Source of the DNA: Pelagibius sp.
Lineage (GTDB): Bacteria; Pseudomonadota; Alphaproteobacteria; Kiloniellales; Kiloniellaceae
Length of the DNA stretch: 39,025 bases
Direction: 5' to 3'
Assembly: GCF_028289705.1 (NCBI RefSeq)
Contig: NZ_JANQOI010000085.1
Location: 1 to 39,025, forward strand
Part shown: positions 8,419-17,859 of the stretch, in pieces
How positions within the stretch are numbered: the stretch's first letter is position 1
How the letters are laid out: the number at the start of each line of letters is the position of its first letter
The notes under the pieces: model-generated
The model's database searches: none
What the model was told of the DNA's origin: nothing
The model's input: the letters and a program-made list of their open reading frames with translations, nothing else
Translations under genes and position numbers: made by a program

Positions 8419-9225
8419 ATGGCGCGGCTGCGCCGCAGACGGGTCTCGGCCCTCTCGATCAACCGCATGATCCCCAATGCGCTGACCTTGCTGGCGCTCT
8501 GTGCCGGGCTGACCGCCGTGCGCATGGCGCTGCAGGATCGTTGGGAGGTTGCAGTCGGGGCCGTGGTGGTGGCCATGCTCCTGGACGGCCTCGACGGGCG
8601 CATCGCCCGGCTGATGGGGGCGACCAGCGAGTTCGGTGCCCAGCTCGACTCCCTCTCCGACGTCATCGCCTTCGGCGTGACGCCGGCGGTGATGATCTAT
8701 CTCTGGACGCTGTCGGACGCCGGGGGCCTGGGTTGGGCCTTCTGTCTCGTCTTCGCTGCCTGCTGCGCCCTGCGCCTGGCCCGCTTCAACGCCGCCCTGG
8801 GCGAGGAGAACCCGCAGCCGCTGGCCTCGCGCTACTTCGTCGGCGTGCCAGCCCCCTGCGCTGCCGGCCTGGCGCTGCTGCCGCTCACCATGAGCTTTGT
8901 CTTCGGCGACAGCATCCTGCGCAGCGATCTGCTCAACATCCTGACGCTGCTGGCGGTGGCCATCCTGATGGTCAGCCAGGTTCCCACCTATTCGGCGAAG
9001 CGGATCAAGCTGCGGCTGCCCCATCGCCGGATCGCCATGGTCGGCCTCGTGGTCTTTGCCGCCTTCCTGATTTCCGAGCCCTGGATCACCGTCACCCTGG
9101 TCGGCCTGCTCTATCTGGGAAGCATTCCGGTGGCGGCGATGCAATACCGCCGCGAAGTCGCCGCTGCTGCTCTGGAGCAGCCGCCGGCAGCGCAGGACGA
9201 TCCGGACTCCGGAGAGGACGCATAG
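8419..9225 (+). CDS. pssA: CDP-diacylglycerol-serine O-phosphatidyltransferase
   Basis: The enzyme condenses CDP-diacylglycerol with L-serine to give phosphatidylserine, the substrate of the Psd encoded immediately upstream. The 268-residue membrane protein shows the CDP-alcohol phosphatidyltransferase signature DGLDGRIARLMGATSEFGAQ followed by LDSLSDVIAFG, which supplies the metal- and CDP-binding aspartates around residues 55-80. Seven or eight hydrophobic stretches are interleaved with basic loops. The basic N-terminus (MARLRRRRVSALSINRMIPNA) and acidic tail are typical of the alphaproteobacterial enzyme. The single-base gap from psd suggests translational coupling. It is convergent with the RND pump gene. 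Confidence 0.95.
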   Translation: MARLRRRRVSALSINRMIPNALTLLALCAGLTAVRMALQDRWEVAVGAVVVAMLLDGLDGRIARLMGATSEFGAQLDSLSDVIAFGVTPAVMIYLWTLSDAGGLGWAFCLVFAACCALRLARFNAALGEENPQPLASRYFVGVPAPCAAGLALLPLTMSFVFGDSILRSDLLNILTLLAVAILMVSQVPTYSAKRIKLRLPHRRIAMVGLVVFAAFLISEPWITVTLVGLLYLGSIPVAAMQYRREVAAAALEQPPAAQDDPDSGEDA

Positions 9226-9279
9226 GGCGTTTTCGGCTCACTGCGAACCGGGCCGGGTCCGGCAAAAACGGGAATGACC

Positions 9280-12200
9280 CTATTCGGCCGCCTCGGGCAC
9301 GCTCGGGCCGGGCCGGTCCAGATCTTCGCCGCCGTCGTTGATCTTGCGCGGACCGCGCCGGCGGCGCTTGTCCTTCGGCTCCTTGGCGGAGGCGCTGCGG
9401 CCGCCCCGCAAGCGCTTCATCAGTTGCGCCACGTTCTCGCGAAGCATCAGGGCGCTGGGGGTGACCAGCAGGGTCAGCAGGGTCGCGAAGCTGAGGCCGA
9501 AGACGATCGCCGTCGATAGCTGGCGCCACCATTGGGTCGACGGCGCACCGGTCTGAACGGTGCGCGAGAAGAAGTCAATGTTGGTGGCCAGCACCATGGG
9601 CATCAGCCCCAGGATGGTGGTGATGGTGGTGAGCAGGACCGGGCGCAGGCGTTGCGCGCCGGTGCGCAGAACGGCCTCTTTGGTGTCGGCCGTGGTTTCC
9701 CTCAGGCGGTCGAAGGTGTCGATCAGCACGATGTTGTTGTTGACCACGATCCCCGCCAGGGCGATCACGCCGATGCCCGACATGACGATGCCAAAGGGCT
9801 GATTGGTGACCAGCAGGCCGATCATCACACCGACGGTCGACATCACGACGGCGGTGAGGATCAGAAAGGCGCTGTAGAAGCTGTTGAACTGGGTCACCAG
9901 GATGATCGCCATCATGAACAGGGCGACGGCGAAGGCCTTGCCGAGGAAGGCCGAGGCTGCCTTCTGCTCCTCGTCCTCGCCTTTGAACTTGATGTTGAGC
10001 AGCGGGTCAAAGTCCTGTCCGGCCAGCCAGGCGCGCACCTGCTGCACCTTGTCGTCGACCAACAGGCCCTGCGCGACGTCCGCCTTGATGGTCATGGCCC
10101 GGCGGCCGTCCGTGCGGTGCAGCAGACCGACCTTCGGCTTGGCCACGCGGGTGACGAAGTTGGCGATGGGAATCAGCCCGGCGGAGGTCTGCATGCGGAT
10201 CAGGTCGAGCTGTTCAATGTTGCGATACTGCTCGGGCAGGCGCACCACGATGTCGATTTCTTCGCTGCTGTCGTCGGGGCGGTATTCGCCCAGCTTCATC
10301 CCGTTGGTGAGCATGCGCACATAGCTGCCGATCAGGCTGATGTCGGCGCCGAACTTCGCAGCCTGGGCCCTGTCGACCACCAGTTCCCACTCGATTCCGG
10401 GGATCTGAGCGCCGTCTTCGATGTCGACGAAGCCGCCGATTTCCGACAAGGCCGTGACGATGCGACGGACGGCCGGTTCGATCAGCGAGGGTTGGCCCGA
10501 GGAGACCTCAATCTGCACCGGCTTGCCCACCGGCGGTCCGGCCTCTTCTTTTCGCGGTTCCACGAAAACGCCGGCGAAGATTTCGCTGCGCTCACGGATC
10601 TCCGTGAGGATCTCGTCGGCCGGTCGGCGCAGGAACCAGTCGACGAACTCCAGGGTGATCTTGCCGATCACGTCCTCGGCCTCGTCTCCGCCACGGGTTC
10701 CGGCGTCCGCCATGGACTGGGCGCTGATGGCGTGGAACTCACCGTGTTCCCGCTGCATTGCCAGGACGACCTGCTCGACCTCGCGGACGAGCTGATCGCG
10801 CTCGTCGATCGAGAAGTTACCGCGGGCATGAAGCTGCAGGATGGCGTTTTGCGGCTCCACGTCGGGGAAGAACTCGACGCCGCGTCCGTAGGTGGCATAG
10901 GCCATCTGCACGCCGACCAGCAGGCTCACCGCCACGAGCAGGATCTTCGCCGGATGGCGCAGGGCAAAGCCCAGCACCTTCAGATAGGCCCCGGTCAGTC
11001 CCCTGACCGCCCTGATGTCGCCGTGCTCGCCGGCCGCCAGCGCCTTCATGGTTTCCGGGTCGGCAGTGCCGCCGGGTTTGCCGAAGACCGAGCCCAGGGT
11101 GGGCACGAAGATCAGCGCCATCATGAGCGAGGCGCTCAGCGTGGCGATGAGGGTCAGCGGCAGGTAGCGCATGAACTCGCCCACGACCCCCGGCCAGAAC
11201 ATCAGCGGCAGGAAGGCGGCCAGGGTGGTCGCCGTCGCCGCGATGATGGGCCAGGCCATGCGCTTGCTGGCCAGGGCGTAGGCCTGTTTCTTGGGCAGGC
11301 CCTCGCTCATTTTGCGGTCGGCGTATTCGGTCACCACGATGGCGCCGTCCACCAGCATGCCCACCGCCAGGATGAGGGCGAAGAGCACCACGATATTGAC
11401 GGTCAGGCCGGCGATGGCGAGCACCAGGATACCGGTGAGGAAGGAGCCCGGAATGGCGATGCCGACGAAGCAGGCGGTCCTCATGCCCAGGGCGGCGACC
11501 ACCACCACCATGACCAGCAAAATGGCGCTCAGCACGTTGTTTTGCAGATCCAGCAGGTTGTTGCGGATGTCGGTGGACTTGTCCTGGCTGTAGGACACGT
11601 TGACCGTGTCGGGCCAGCCGGCGCGCGCCTCCTCCACCACCGCGCGGACCCGTTCGATGGTTTCGATGATGTTCTCGCCGGTGCGTTTGGAGACCTCGAG
11701 CGCCAGGGCCGGCTGGCCGTTGAGGCGGGCAAAGCCCTCGGAGTCCTTGAAGGTGCGGCGCAGGCTGGCGATATCGCGGAACCGCACCACGGCATCGTCG
11801 TTCACTTTCACCGGCAGATTGACGATGTCCTCCATGGTCTCGAAGAGCCCGGGAACTTTGACCGCGAAGCGGCCCTGGCCGGTGTCGAGGGAGCCGGCGG
11901 CCACCACCAGGTTGGACTTGGCCACCATCTCCAGGATGTCGGAGGCGTTGAGGTTGTAGCTCTCCAGTGCCAGGGGGTCGACGATGACCTCCAGCAGCTC
12001 GTCGCGGTCGCCGGCGATCTCCGCTTCCAGGACGCTGGAGATACCTTCGATCCTGTCCTGCAGGTCGCGGGCGATGCGCAGCAGCGTGCGCTCCGGCGCG
12101 GTGCCGGACAGGGACACCGTCAGCACCGGGAAGAGCGAGAGGTTGATTTCGTGGACGGTGGGTTCCTCGGCGTCGTCGGGCAGTTCCGGCTTGGCGAGAT

Positions 12201-12540
12201 CGACCTTCTCGCGCACGTCCACCAGCGCCTTATCGGCATCGAAGCCGGCCTCGAACTCCATGACCACGTTGGCGCCACCCAGGTAGGCGGTCGAGGTCAT
12301 CTCCTTCACGCCCTCGATGGCGCGCAGTTCCTTCTCCAAAGGCTTGATCAGCAGGCGTTCGGCATCTTCCGGCGAGATGCCCTCGTGTGACACGACGACA
12401 TAGAGCGTCGGAATGTTGATGTCCGGCGAATCCTCTTTGGGAATTGACACGTAGGCGAAGCTGCCGGCGATGAGGATCAGCAGCAGCGCGGAGATGACAG
12501 TACGGGAATGGGAGATCGCCGCGTCGATGATGGCGTTCAC
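9280..12540 (-). CDS. RND-superfamily efflux pump, inner-membrane transporter (HAE-1 type)
   Basis: The 1086-residue transporter has the RND layout. A first helix (TVISALLLILIAGSFAYVSIP) is followed by the porter loop with IPTLYVVVSHEGISPEDAE, then central helices with LAVGMLVDGAIVVTEYADRKM around residue 400. A second porter loop comes next, then the final helix bundle with GIGVIALAGIVVNNNIVLIDT. In AcrB the central helix has two adjacent aspartates for proton relay; here the second is Gly (VDGAI), a variant seen in some relatives. The C-terminal tail is long and basic (KRLRGGRSASAKEPKDKRR). The substrate is not predictable. It overlaps the membrane fusion protein gene by four bases, and a PadR regulator gene leads the unit. 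No outer-membrane channel gene is nearby, so TolC is presumably shared. Confidence 0.94.
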   Translation of the reverse strand: MNAIIDAAISHSRTVISALLLILIAGSFAYVSIPKEDSPDINIPTLYVVVSHEGISPEDAERLLIKPLEKELRAIEGVKEMTSTAYLGGANVVMEFEAGFDADKALVDVREKVDLAKPELPDDAEEPTVHEINLSLFPVLTVSLSGTAPERTLLRIARDLQDRIEGISSVLEAEIAGDRDELLEVIVDPLALESYNLNASDILEMVAKSNLVVAAGSLDTGQGRFAVKVPGLFETMEDIVNLPVKVNDDAVVRFRDIASLRRTFKDSEGFARLNGQPALALEVSKRTGENIIETIERVRAVVEEARAGWPDTVNVSYSQDKSTDIRNNLLDLQNNVLSAILLVMVVVVAALGMRTACFVGIAIPGSFLTGILVLAIAGLTVNIVVLFALILAVGMLVDGAIVVTEYADRKMSEGLPKKQAYALASKRMAWPIIAATATTLAAFLPLMFWPGVVGEFMRYLPLTLIATLSASLMMALIFVPTLGSVFGKPGGTADPETMKALAAGEHGDIRAVRGLTGAYLKVLGFALRHPAKILLVAVSLLVGVQMAYATYGRGVEFFPDVEPQNAILQLHARGNFSIDERDQLVREVEQVVLAMQREHGEFHAISAQSMADAGTRGGDEAEDVIGKITLEFVDWFLRRPADEILTEIRERSEIFAGVFVEPRKEEAGPPVGKPVQIEVSSGQPSLIEPAVRRIVTALSEIGGFVDIEDGAQIPGIEWELVVDRAQAAKFGADISLIGSYVRMLTNGMKLGEYRPDDSSEEIDIVVRLPEQYRNIEQLDLIRMQTSAGLIPIANFVTRVAKPKVGLLHRTDGRRAMTIKADVAQGLLVDDKVQQVRAWLAGQDFDPLLNIKFKGEDEEQKAASAFLGKAFAVALFMMAIILVTQFNSFYSAFLILTAVVMSTVGVMIGLLVTNQPFGIVMSGIGVIALAGIVVNNNIVLIDTFDRLRETTADTKEAVLRTGAQRLRPVLLTTITTILGLMPMVLATNIDFFSRTVQTGAPSTQWWRQLSTAIVFGLSFATLLTLLVTPSALMLRENVAQLMKRLRGGRSASAKEPKDKRRRRGPRKINDGGEDLDRPGPSVPEAAE

Positions 12541-13640
12541 GAAGCGAGGTCCTTCAGGCTGTCTTCGATCTCCGCTTCGGACACGCTGCGTACGCTTTCT
12601 CCGGGCCGCACATATTCCTGGCCGACAGTGATGAGGGTGACTTCGTCCGGCAGACCGGCGATCCAGACCCCTTCATTGCCGGTATCGACAATCTTGGCCG
12701 GGTGGAAGACCACGCGGTTGTTCTCGTCCACCGCCTTCACGCCGATCAGCCCCTTGTCGGAGAGCGTGAGAATGGCCGGGGAAACGAGATGGGCCGTGGT
12801 TTGGTCCAGGGGCAGGGCGATTTCCGCGGTCATCCCGTCGGCGATGCGCCCTTCGGGATTGTCGACCTCCAGTTCCACGCGAAAGGTGCGCGTGGCCTCG
12901 TCGGCGATGGTTGAAATGTGGCGGATATGGCCTTCCACTTGATCGCCGGTCATCAGCCTGGCCTGGCCGATGGCGCCGAGCGAAAGACGCTGTACGTCAC
13001 GCTCGTTCACCTGCGTGACGATCAGGATGGGGTCGAGTTCGACCAAGCGGGTGATGGGATCGCCACGGTCGACGAAATCGCCCAGTTCCATGAGCCGTTT
13101 GTCAACGACACCGTCGAAGGGCGCACGGATCACGGTGTAGCCGAGCTCGACCTGGGCGATCTTGACCTCCGCCTCGGCGGCTTCCAAGGAGGCCTCCGTC
13201 GCGGCAACCTGGGTGCTTGCCCGGAATCCCTTCTTGGACAGCTTCTGGTCGGCTTCGTACTCGATCTGGCGTTGGGCGAGCAGTGCCTTGGCTTCGGCCA
13301 GGCGCGCCCGGCGGTCGCCGGGGGAAAGCCTGGCAATGATCTCACCCGCGGCGACCCTGCTGCCTTCCTCGACGGTCAGTTCGATGATCCGCCCGTGGGT
13401 TTCCGATTTGACCTCGATCAGGCGGTTGGCTTCGGTCCGGCCGCGCAGCAGGTCGATGACCGCATGGTCTTGCGCAACGGATTTGCGGACCCGCACTGCC
13501 GGCGGCTCGCCCAACTCGGCCAGGTCGGCGGGCGGCTTCTGTGCTTCGGGCTGGGCGTCGATTTCGCCCAGTTGGCCGGAGGCGACCCATGCCGCTGCCG
13601 CCACGGCGAAGAAGAAGGCGAGGAAGAAGGAGCGTTTCAT
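12537..13640 (-). CDS. RND efflux periplasmic adaptor (HlyD/AcrA-type membrane fusion protein)
   Basis: The 367-residue adaptor links the inner-membrane RND pump to an outer-membrane channel. It has an N-terminal membrane anchor (SFFLAFFFAVAAAAWVAS) and a lipoyl-like half-motif, HGRIIELTVEEGSRVAAGEI. A coiled-coil hairpin covers about residues 115-165 (EAKALLAQRQIEYEADQKLSKKG), and the second lipoyl half reads IRAPFDGVVDKRLMELGDFV. Beta-barrel and membrane-proximal domains follow. Its stop overlaps the start of the RND gene by four bases (ATGA), indicating translational coupling. The PadR gene lies 82 bases upstream on the same strand. There is no lipobox cysteine, so it is anchored by the N-terminal helix rather than by lipid. 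Confidence 0.93.
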   Translation of the reverse strand: MKRSFFLAFFFAVAAAAWVASGQLGEIDAQPEAQKPPADLAELGEPPAVRVRKSVAQDHAVIDLLRGRTEANRLIEVKSETHGRIIELTVEEGSRVAAGEIIARLSPGDRRARLAEAKALLAQRQIEYEADQKLSKKGFRASTQVAATEASLEAAEAEVKIAQVELGYTVIRAPFDGVVDKRLMELGDFVDRGDPITRLVELDPILIVTQVNERDVQRLSLGAIGQARLMTGDQVEGHIRHISTIADEATRTFRVELEVDNPEGRIADGMTAEIALPLDQTTAHLVSPAILTLSDKGLIGVKAVDENNRVVFHPAKIVDTGNEGVWIAGLPDEVTLITVGQEYVRPGESVRSVSEAEIEDSLKDLAS

Positions 13641-13722
13641 TTTCGGGGCGCTCTAGGTTGCTTGTTGCTCGGGGCCTGGAGGTGATACGCAGGTTTGCGG
13701 CATTGCGTGCCTTCCGGGTCTT

Positions 13723-14268
13723 CTACTCGGCCACCAGGGCTTCAGGTTCGGCGACGTCCGCGATCAGGGCATCGCGGTTGGTCTCGAGGTATTCCGCGGC
13801 GGCGCGGTAAACGGCGATGCCCATGCCACGCACGAAGGTCGCCCCCGGCGGCGAACAGCGCGCGGCCTCACAGTCCTCCATCCGTTCGAGCGACTCGCGG
13901 TACCAGGCGATCCGCTGGTCGATCAACGCGGCGACGCGCGCCGGTGGCAGAAACTGGGCAAAAGACAGAATGAACAGGAAATCCGAGCGCATCCGATCGT
14001 GGTCCGGTTCGGCCAAGAGAGCGGTGGTGAAGACGTCGCGGCCCTTGGCGGTTAAGGAGTAGATCTTCTTGTCGGGGCGCTTTTCCTGGGCTTGAGCCCG
14101 GCAGGCCACCAGGCCTTCGGCGCTCAGGGCGTTGAGTGCCGGGTAGATCGATCCAAAGCTCGCTTGGTGAAAATGGCTGAAGGGGCCCTCCTCGAAGGCC
14201 TTCTTGATTTCATAGCCGCTCGCCTCTCCCCGGGAGAGCACACCAAGACAGAGGATTTTGACGTCCAT
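13723..14268 (-). CDS. PadR-family transcriptional regulator
   Basis: The 181-residue regulator begins MDVKILCLGVLSRGEASGYEIKKAF, the PadR winged-helix signature. HQASFGSIYPALNALSAEGLV is the recognition helix, and KKIYSLTAKGRDVF is the wing. The C-terminal half (about residues 90-165) is helical and probably mediates dimer formation. PadR proteins usually repress a neighbouring stress or efflux gene and are relieved by small aromatic ligands. The position at the head of the RND pump unit fits local control. An AT-rich dyad about 70-90 bases upstream of the start is a candidate operator. The ligand cannot be inferred from sequence. Confidence 0.9.
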   Translation of the reverse strand: MDVKILCLGVLSRGEASGYEIKKAFEEGPFSHFHQASFGSIYPALNALSAEGLVACRAQAQEKRPDKKIYSLTAKGRDVFTTALLAEPDHDRMRSDFLFILSFAQFLPPARVAALIDQRIAWYRESLERMEDCEAARCSPPGATFVRGMGIAVYRAAAEYLETNRDALIADVAEPEALVAE

Positions 14269-14338
14269 CGCTACTTTTCCGATAAAGCCGATGCTCGCGT
14301 GCCGCAGTAGGCTTTACAGTAAACTATATCGACGAAAA

Positions 14339-14357
14339 ATATATCAGAGCAATATAT
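14339..14357. promoter_or_regulatory. AT-rich dyad upstream of padR, candidate operator
   Basis: ATATAT (14339-14344) and ATATAT (14352-14357) are separated by seven bases, with a related CTATATC just upstream. The sequence sits in the divergent gap between the padR gene and the rod-like gene. Short AT dyads arise by chance, so support is weak. Confidence 0.25.
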
Positions 14358-14433
14358 GTATGGTGGCCATGTGCGGATTGCAAGGCTGGGAAAGGGTGAG
14401 AATACATCTAAAATATTTAATAAAATCAAAAAT

Positions 14434-14462
14434 TTGAGTGCGATCGGCGAGCCTTGTATAAT
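14434..14462 (+). promoter_or_regulatory. Sigma70-type promoter with A/T-rich upstream element
   Basis: TTGAGT (14434-14439) and a perfect TATAAT (14457-14462) are separated by exactly 17 bases. The roughly 30 bases immediately upstream are almost pure A/T, as in an UP element. The expected transcript would start near 14469 and lead into the rod-like gene at 14510. Confidence 0.65.
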
Positions 14463-14509
14463 GACCTCCTGTGCGAAAAGTGTGTCAGTAACCACAGATC
14501 GGTGTCTCG

Positions 14510-14908
14510 ATGATGCAGGGCTTTGCGATCTCGCTTTCAGGTTTGATGGCTCAGGGCAAGCGCTTGGCTGTTTCCGCGGCCAATGTGGCGAACATGCGCA
14601 GCCGCGGGGTCGACCCCGAGGGGCCCGCGCAGCAACCGGGCGCCTACGGCCCTGGGCGCGTGCAGGAAGTGTCCGTGCCCGGAGGTGGCGTCCGGGGGGA
14701 GGTGCGTCCGATCACCCCGGCATCGGTCCAGACCTACGAGCCGGGCAGCCCGGACGCGGACGCGGAGGGTCTGGTCGATCGGCCCAACGTCAATCTGGCC
14801 GAAGAGCTGGTCACCCAGATGCAGGCGCAGCGCGCCTATGAGGCCAATGCCGCCGCCCTGCGCACCCAAGACGAGGTCACCAAGAGCCTTCTGGACATCA
14901 AGTCCTAG
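14510..14908 (+). CDS. Solitary flagellar basal-body rod-like protein
   Basis: The 132-residue protein has both ends of the flagellar rod/hook family. The N-terminal helix reads MMQGFAISLSGLMAQGKRLAVSAANVANM, and the C-terminal block reads RPNVNLAEELVTQMQAQRAYEANAAALRTQDEV. Between them is a short proline- and glycine-rich segment. These two helices pair in rod proteins such as FlgC, which it matches in size. FlgC itself usually sits in a large flagellar operon; this gene stands alone beside chemoreceptor genes, so it is either a diverged FlgC paralogue or a specialised rod-like protein. ATG at 14510 and 14513 are both possible. A strong promoter lies directly upstream. The family call is firm, the specific role is not. 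Confidence 0.8.
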   Translation: MMQGFAISLSGLMAQGKRLAVSAANVANMRSRGVDPEGPAQQPGAYGPGRVQEVSVPGGGVRGEVRPITPASVQTYEPGSPDADAEGLVDRPNVNLAEELVTQMQAQRAYEANAAALRTQDEVTKSLLDIKS

Positions 14909-15281
14909 GTATCACGCCCCGCCCAAGCGCCGCGTCCGCCTGGACGGAAGAGACGGTAAAGCCTACGCGGTCGCCGCGGTTCTATATACCCTCTGAAGTA
15001 GCAAATCTCATTCAGCGGTGGAACGGCGGGCGTCCGCCCGCGGGGCCGATGCCAAGATTTCCCAGCGCTGCGCTCATGCCTCTGTCTTCAACAGGAGTGT
15101 CCATGAAATCGTTATTTATCAATGATATAATCATTAGATGTCTCTAAATGCATGCTACGCGCACGAACTATCTGTCCTGATTGTTTGATTTGAATGTTCT
15201 GGCGGGGCAAGCGCTTCATTTTCGATTAATCCGATTGTGCGACCAATGCGGGAACAACGACCGCCGCACCGGAACTGAGTG
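14909..15281. other. Intergenic region upstream of the first chemoreceptor gene
   Basis: This 373-base gap contains no convincing gene. Its right half is markedly AT-rich. A dyad, AATGAT-ATA-ATCATT, lies at 15121-15135. A 14-codon frame starts at 15102 behind an AGGAG and ends at 15146; it is too short to call. The region presumably carries the promoter of the chemoreceptor gene, but I cannot place boxes with confidence. Confidence 0.5.
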
Positions 15282-17348
15282 ATGATCGGCACCCTCCTCA
15301 GCAAGCTGAAGATTCGCACACGCATTGCCATCGCCCTGGCCCTGCCCCTGTTGGGCCTGCTCGTCCTATCGGCGATCTCTTTCACCAATCAATTGAAGAC
15401 CTCGGGAGAGATGGAGCAGCTCGGTGAACTGGCCGAGTTGGCGCCCCAGATTTCCGCTTTGGTGCACGAGTTGCAGAAAGAACGCGGTGCCTCGGCCGGC
15501 TTCATCGGCCAAAAGGGCCAGGGCGCTTTCAGCGAGAAGCTGGCAAGCCAGCGCCAATCCACCGACGCGCAGCTGACCCAGTTCACCACAGTGATCGAGG
15601 CCTTTGAGGCCGGGCGCTTCGGCGCCGTGTTTCAGGACAAGCTCCGCGAGGCCCTGGACAGGGTCGCTCAGTTGGACCGGCAGCGGGCGGCGGTCAGCGA
15701 CTTCTCACTCACCGTCGGCGAGATGGCGAAGTACTACACCACCACCATCGCCAAGCTGCTGGCTACGGTCGGTGAGATGGCGGTGCTCAGCACCAATGCC
15801 GAGGTGACCAATTCCATCGTTGCCTACACCAGCTTCCTTCAGGCCAAGGAGAGGGCCGGGATCGAGCGGGCCATGGGGGCCAACGGCTTCGGCAAGGGCA
15901 GCTTTGCTCCCAGGGTCCATCAGCGCTTCGTGTCGCTCATCGCCCAGCAGGGCGCCTTCCTTGCAGTGTTCAAGGCCTATGCCAGCGAAGAGCAACGCGG
16001 CTTCTTCGCCGAGACGCTCAAGGGCTCCGCGATCGAGCGGGTCGAGGCCATGCGCAAGGCCGCGGTCGGCAGCGTCTACGGCGGCGACCTGGGCGATACC
16101 ACCGGGGCCCTGTGGTTCGAAACCATCACCCAGAAGATCAACCTGCTGAAGACCGTGGAGGACCGCGTTGCCGCCGATCTGCGGGCGCAGGTGGGATCGC
16201 TGGGGAACAGCGCCCAACGGACGCTGGTGACCGACTCGATCGTGATGGCGTTGCTGCTTTTGGCCACTCTGCTGATCGTCTCGCTCGCCGTCCGCAGCGT
16301 CACCCTGCCGGTTGCCGGCATCACCGCGCGGATGAATGCCCTGGCCGCGGGCGATCTTACGGTGGACATCACCGGCACCGAGCGCGGCGACGAACTGGGC
16401 GAGATGGCCCGCGCGGTGCTGGTGTTCAAGGAGCAGGGGATCGAGGCCCAACGCCTGCAGGAGGAACGCGAGCGCGACCGCCAGCGCAGCGAACAGGAAA
16501 AGCGCAGTGCCATCCATTCCCTGGCCGCGGACGTCGAGGCCAGCCTCGATCCGGTGGTCAGCGAGGTATCAGGCGCATCCGACCAGCTCCGCACCACGGC
16601 AGAGGGCCTTTCATCCGCGGCCGGGCTGACCAACGAGCGGGCGGAGCGAGTCTCGTCCGCCGCCGACCGGGCCTCGGGCAACGTCCAGGCGGTCGCTTCC
16701 GCGGCCGAGGAGCTCTCCGGCTCGATCGGAGAGATCTCCCGCCAGGTGGCACAGTCCCAGCAGATCTCGGGCAGGGCAGTGACCGAGGCGGTCCGGGCCA
16801 GTGAGACCGTGAACGGTCTGGCGGCGGCAGCCCAGAAGATCGGCGATGTGGTGAACCTCATCCAGGACATCGCCGAGCAGACCAATCTCCTGGCGCTCAA
16901 TGCGACCATCGAAGCGGCCCGCGCCGGCGAGGCCGGCAAGGGCTTTGCCGTGGTGGCCAGCGAGGTGAAGTCGCTGGCCAACCAGACCGCCAAGGCCACC
17001 GAGGACATTGGCAATCAGATCAGCGAGATGCAGTCGGTGACCGGCAATACGGTCCAGGCCATCGAGAGCGTCCGCGCGACCATCGATGAGATCGGCAGCA
17101 CCGCCACCGCAATCGCCTCGGCGGTCGAGGAACAGGATGCGGCGACCCAGGAGATCTCCCGGAACGTGCAGGAGGTTGCGCAAGGCGCCCAGGAGGTGAC
17201 CAGCAACATCGGCGCGGTGACCGAAGCGGCCTCGCAGTCCGGTTCCTCGGCCAGCCTGGTGCTCCAGGCTTCCGATCAACTGGCCGACGGTTCCAAGGTC
17301 CTGCGCAGCAAGCTCAACGAATTCCTCGATAAGCTGCGCGCGGCTTAG
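15282..17348 (+). CDS. Methyl-accepting chemotaxis protein with NIT (nitrate/nitrite-sensing-type) domain, copy 1
   Basis: The 688-residue receptor has TM1 at about residues 12-35 and a large periplasmic helical domain. That domain contains [24 protein letters not shown] and [20 protein letters not shown], the hallmarks of the NIT family. TM2 lies near 316-338 ([19 protein letters not shown]). A HAMP linker follows, then the cytoplasmic signalling rod whose hairpin tip reads [23 protein letters not shown] domains in some proteins bind nitrate or nitrite; here the ligand is inferred only from the fold. There is no C-terminal CheR-tethering pentapeptide. I chose ATG at 15282 (MIGTLLSKL) to match the paralogue downstream. 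A nearly equal-length copy follows in tandem. Confidence 0.93.
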   Translation: MIGTLLSKLKIRTRIAIALALPLLGLLVLSAISFTNQLKTSGEMEQLGELAELAPQISALVHELQKERGASAGFIGQKGQGAFSEKLASQRQSTDAQLTQFTTVIEAFEAGRFGAVFQDKLREALDRVAQLDRQRAAVSDFSLTVGEMAKYYTTTIAKLLATVGEMAVLSTNAEVTNSIVAYTSFLQAKERAGIERAMGANGFGKGSFAPRVHQRFVSLIAQQGAFLAVFKAYASEEQRGFFAETLKGSAIERVEAMRKAAVGSVYGGDLGDTTGALWFETITQKINLLKTVEDRVAADLRAQVGSLGNSAQRTLVTDSIVMALLLLATLLIVSLAVRSVTLPVAGITARMNALAAGDLTVDITGTERGDELGEMARAVLVFKEQGIEAQRLQEERERDRQRSEQEKRSAIHSLAADVEASLDPVVSEVSGASDQLRTTAEGLSSAAGLTNERAERVSSAADRASGNVQAVASAAEELSGSIGEISRQVAQSQQISGRAVTEAVRASETVNGLAAAAQKIGDVVNLIQDIAEQTNLLALNATIEAARAGEAGKGFAVVASEVKSLANQTAKATEDIGNQISEMQSVTGNTVQAIESVRATIDEIGSTATAIASAVEEQDAATQEISRNVQEVAQGAQEVTSNIGAVTEAASQSGSSASLVLQASDQLADGSKVLRSKLNEFLDKLRAA

Positions 17349-17859
17349 AGGCCTGCGCAGAGAGATCCTTCTCCAATCCCTGCTGACTCAGGGCACGCAT
17401 TTCAGGTCCCACCGCTCAGATTTCGTCGCTTGAAGGCCTGCCGGTGTCCCTGGCAGGCGTCCGCCAGATCACCCTCCTTTGTGATCAACTATTCGCGCGC
17501 GGCGCGGATAGTTGGCGTTCCTTGCGCGTCGGCGACACCGGAGCAAGGCACGCACAGGGGTGCCTCCGCCAAAACGCGCGGAGTGCAAGAGTCCGGCGAC
17601 GTTCTGTTGAGCAAGACCTTCGACGAAACGTTCAGTTCGCACCATGCAAACGGCTATGTTGAGTCATCCATCGAATTAGTCAGCTTGTGTTATTAGTATG
17701 AGTAGTAAAAGATAGGTAGAAATAAAACCTATTAAAATAATCAGATTAAATGACAAGAATTCCCATGTAATGCAATGGCGATTATCTTAGGATTCACTGT
17801 TATTTAACTCGTATGTACGCTTATGGCCGTCACCGTTATTTTATCGACAGGACATAACG
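17349..17859. other. Intergenic region between the two chemoreceptor genes
   Basis: This 511-base gap has two parts. The left part is GC-typical and carries a long hairpin at 17486-17514. From about 17660 to 17859 the base composition drops sharply, with runs such as AAATAAAACCTATTAAAATAA. A frame of 88 codons from 17430 has no recognisable features and I do not call it. The AT-rich block probably holds the promoter of the second receptor gene. AGGA near 17849 is its ribosome binding site. Confidence 0.5.
17486..17514. repeat. Long hairpin between the chemoreceptor genes
   Basis: Arms CAACTATTCGCGC and GCGCGGATAGTTG pair over 13 positions, one of them a G-U wobble, around a three-base GCG loop. 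No T-run follows, so it is not a typical intrinsic terminator. It may stop transcription with Rho, stabilise the upstream mRNA, or be a protein-binding dyad. Confidence 0.5.

Noticed and set aside
15102-15146. 14-codon frame behind AGGAG upstream of the first chemoreceptor gene
   Set aside because: It could be a leader peptide, but frames this short with such a site occur by chance, and there is no terminator or attenuator structure to go with it.
17430-17696. 88-codon plus-strand frame between the chemoreceptor genes
   Set aside because: No ribosome binding site, no domain or hydrophobic pattern, and it runs across the hairpin and into the AT-rich promoter block.
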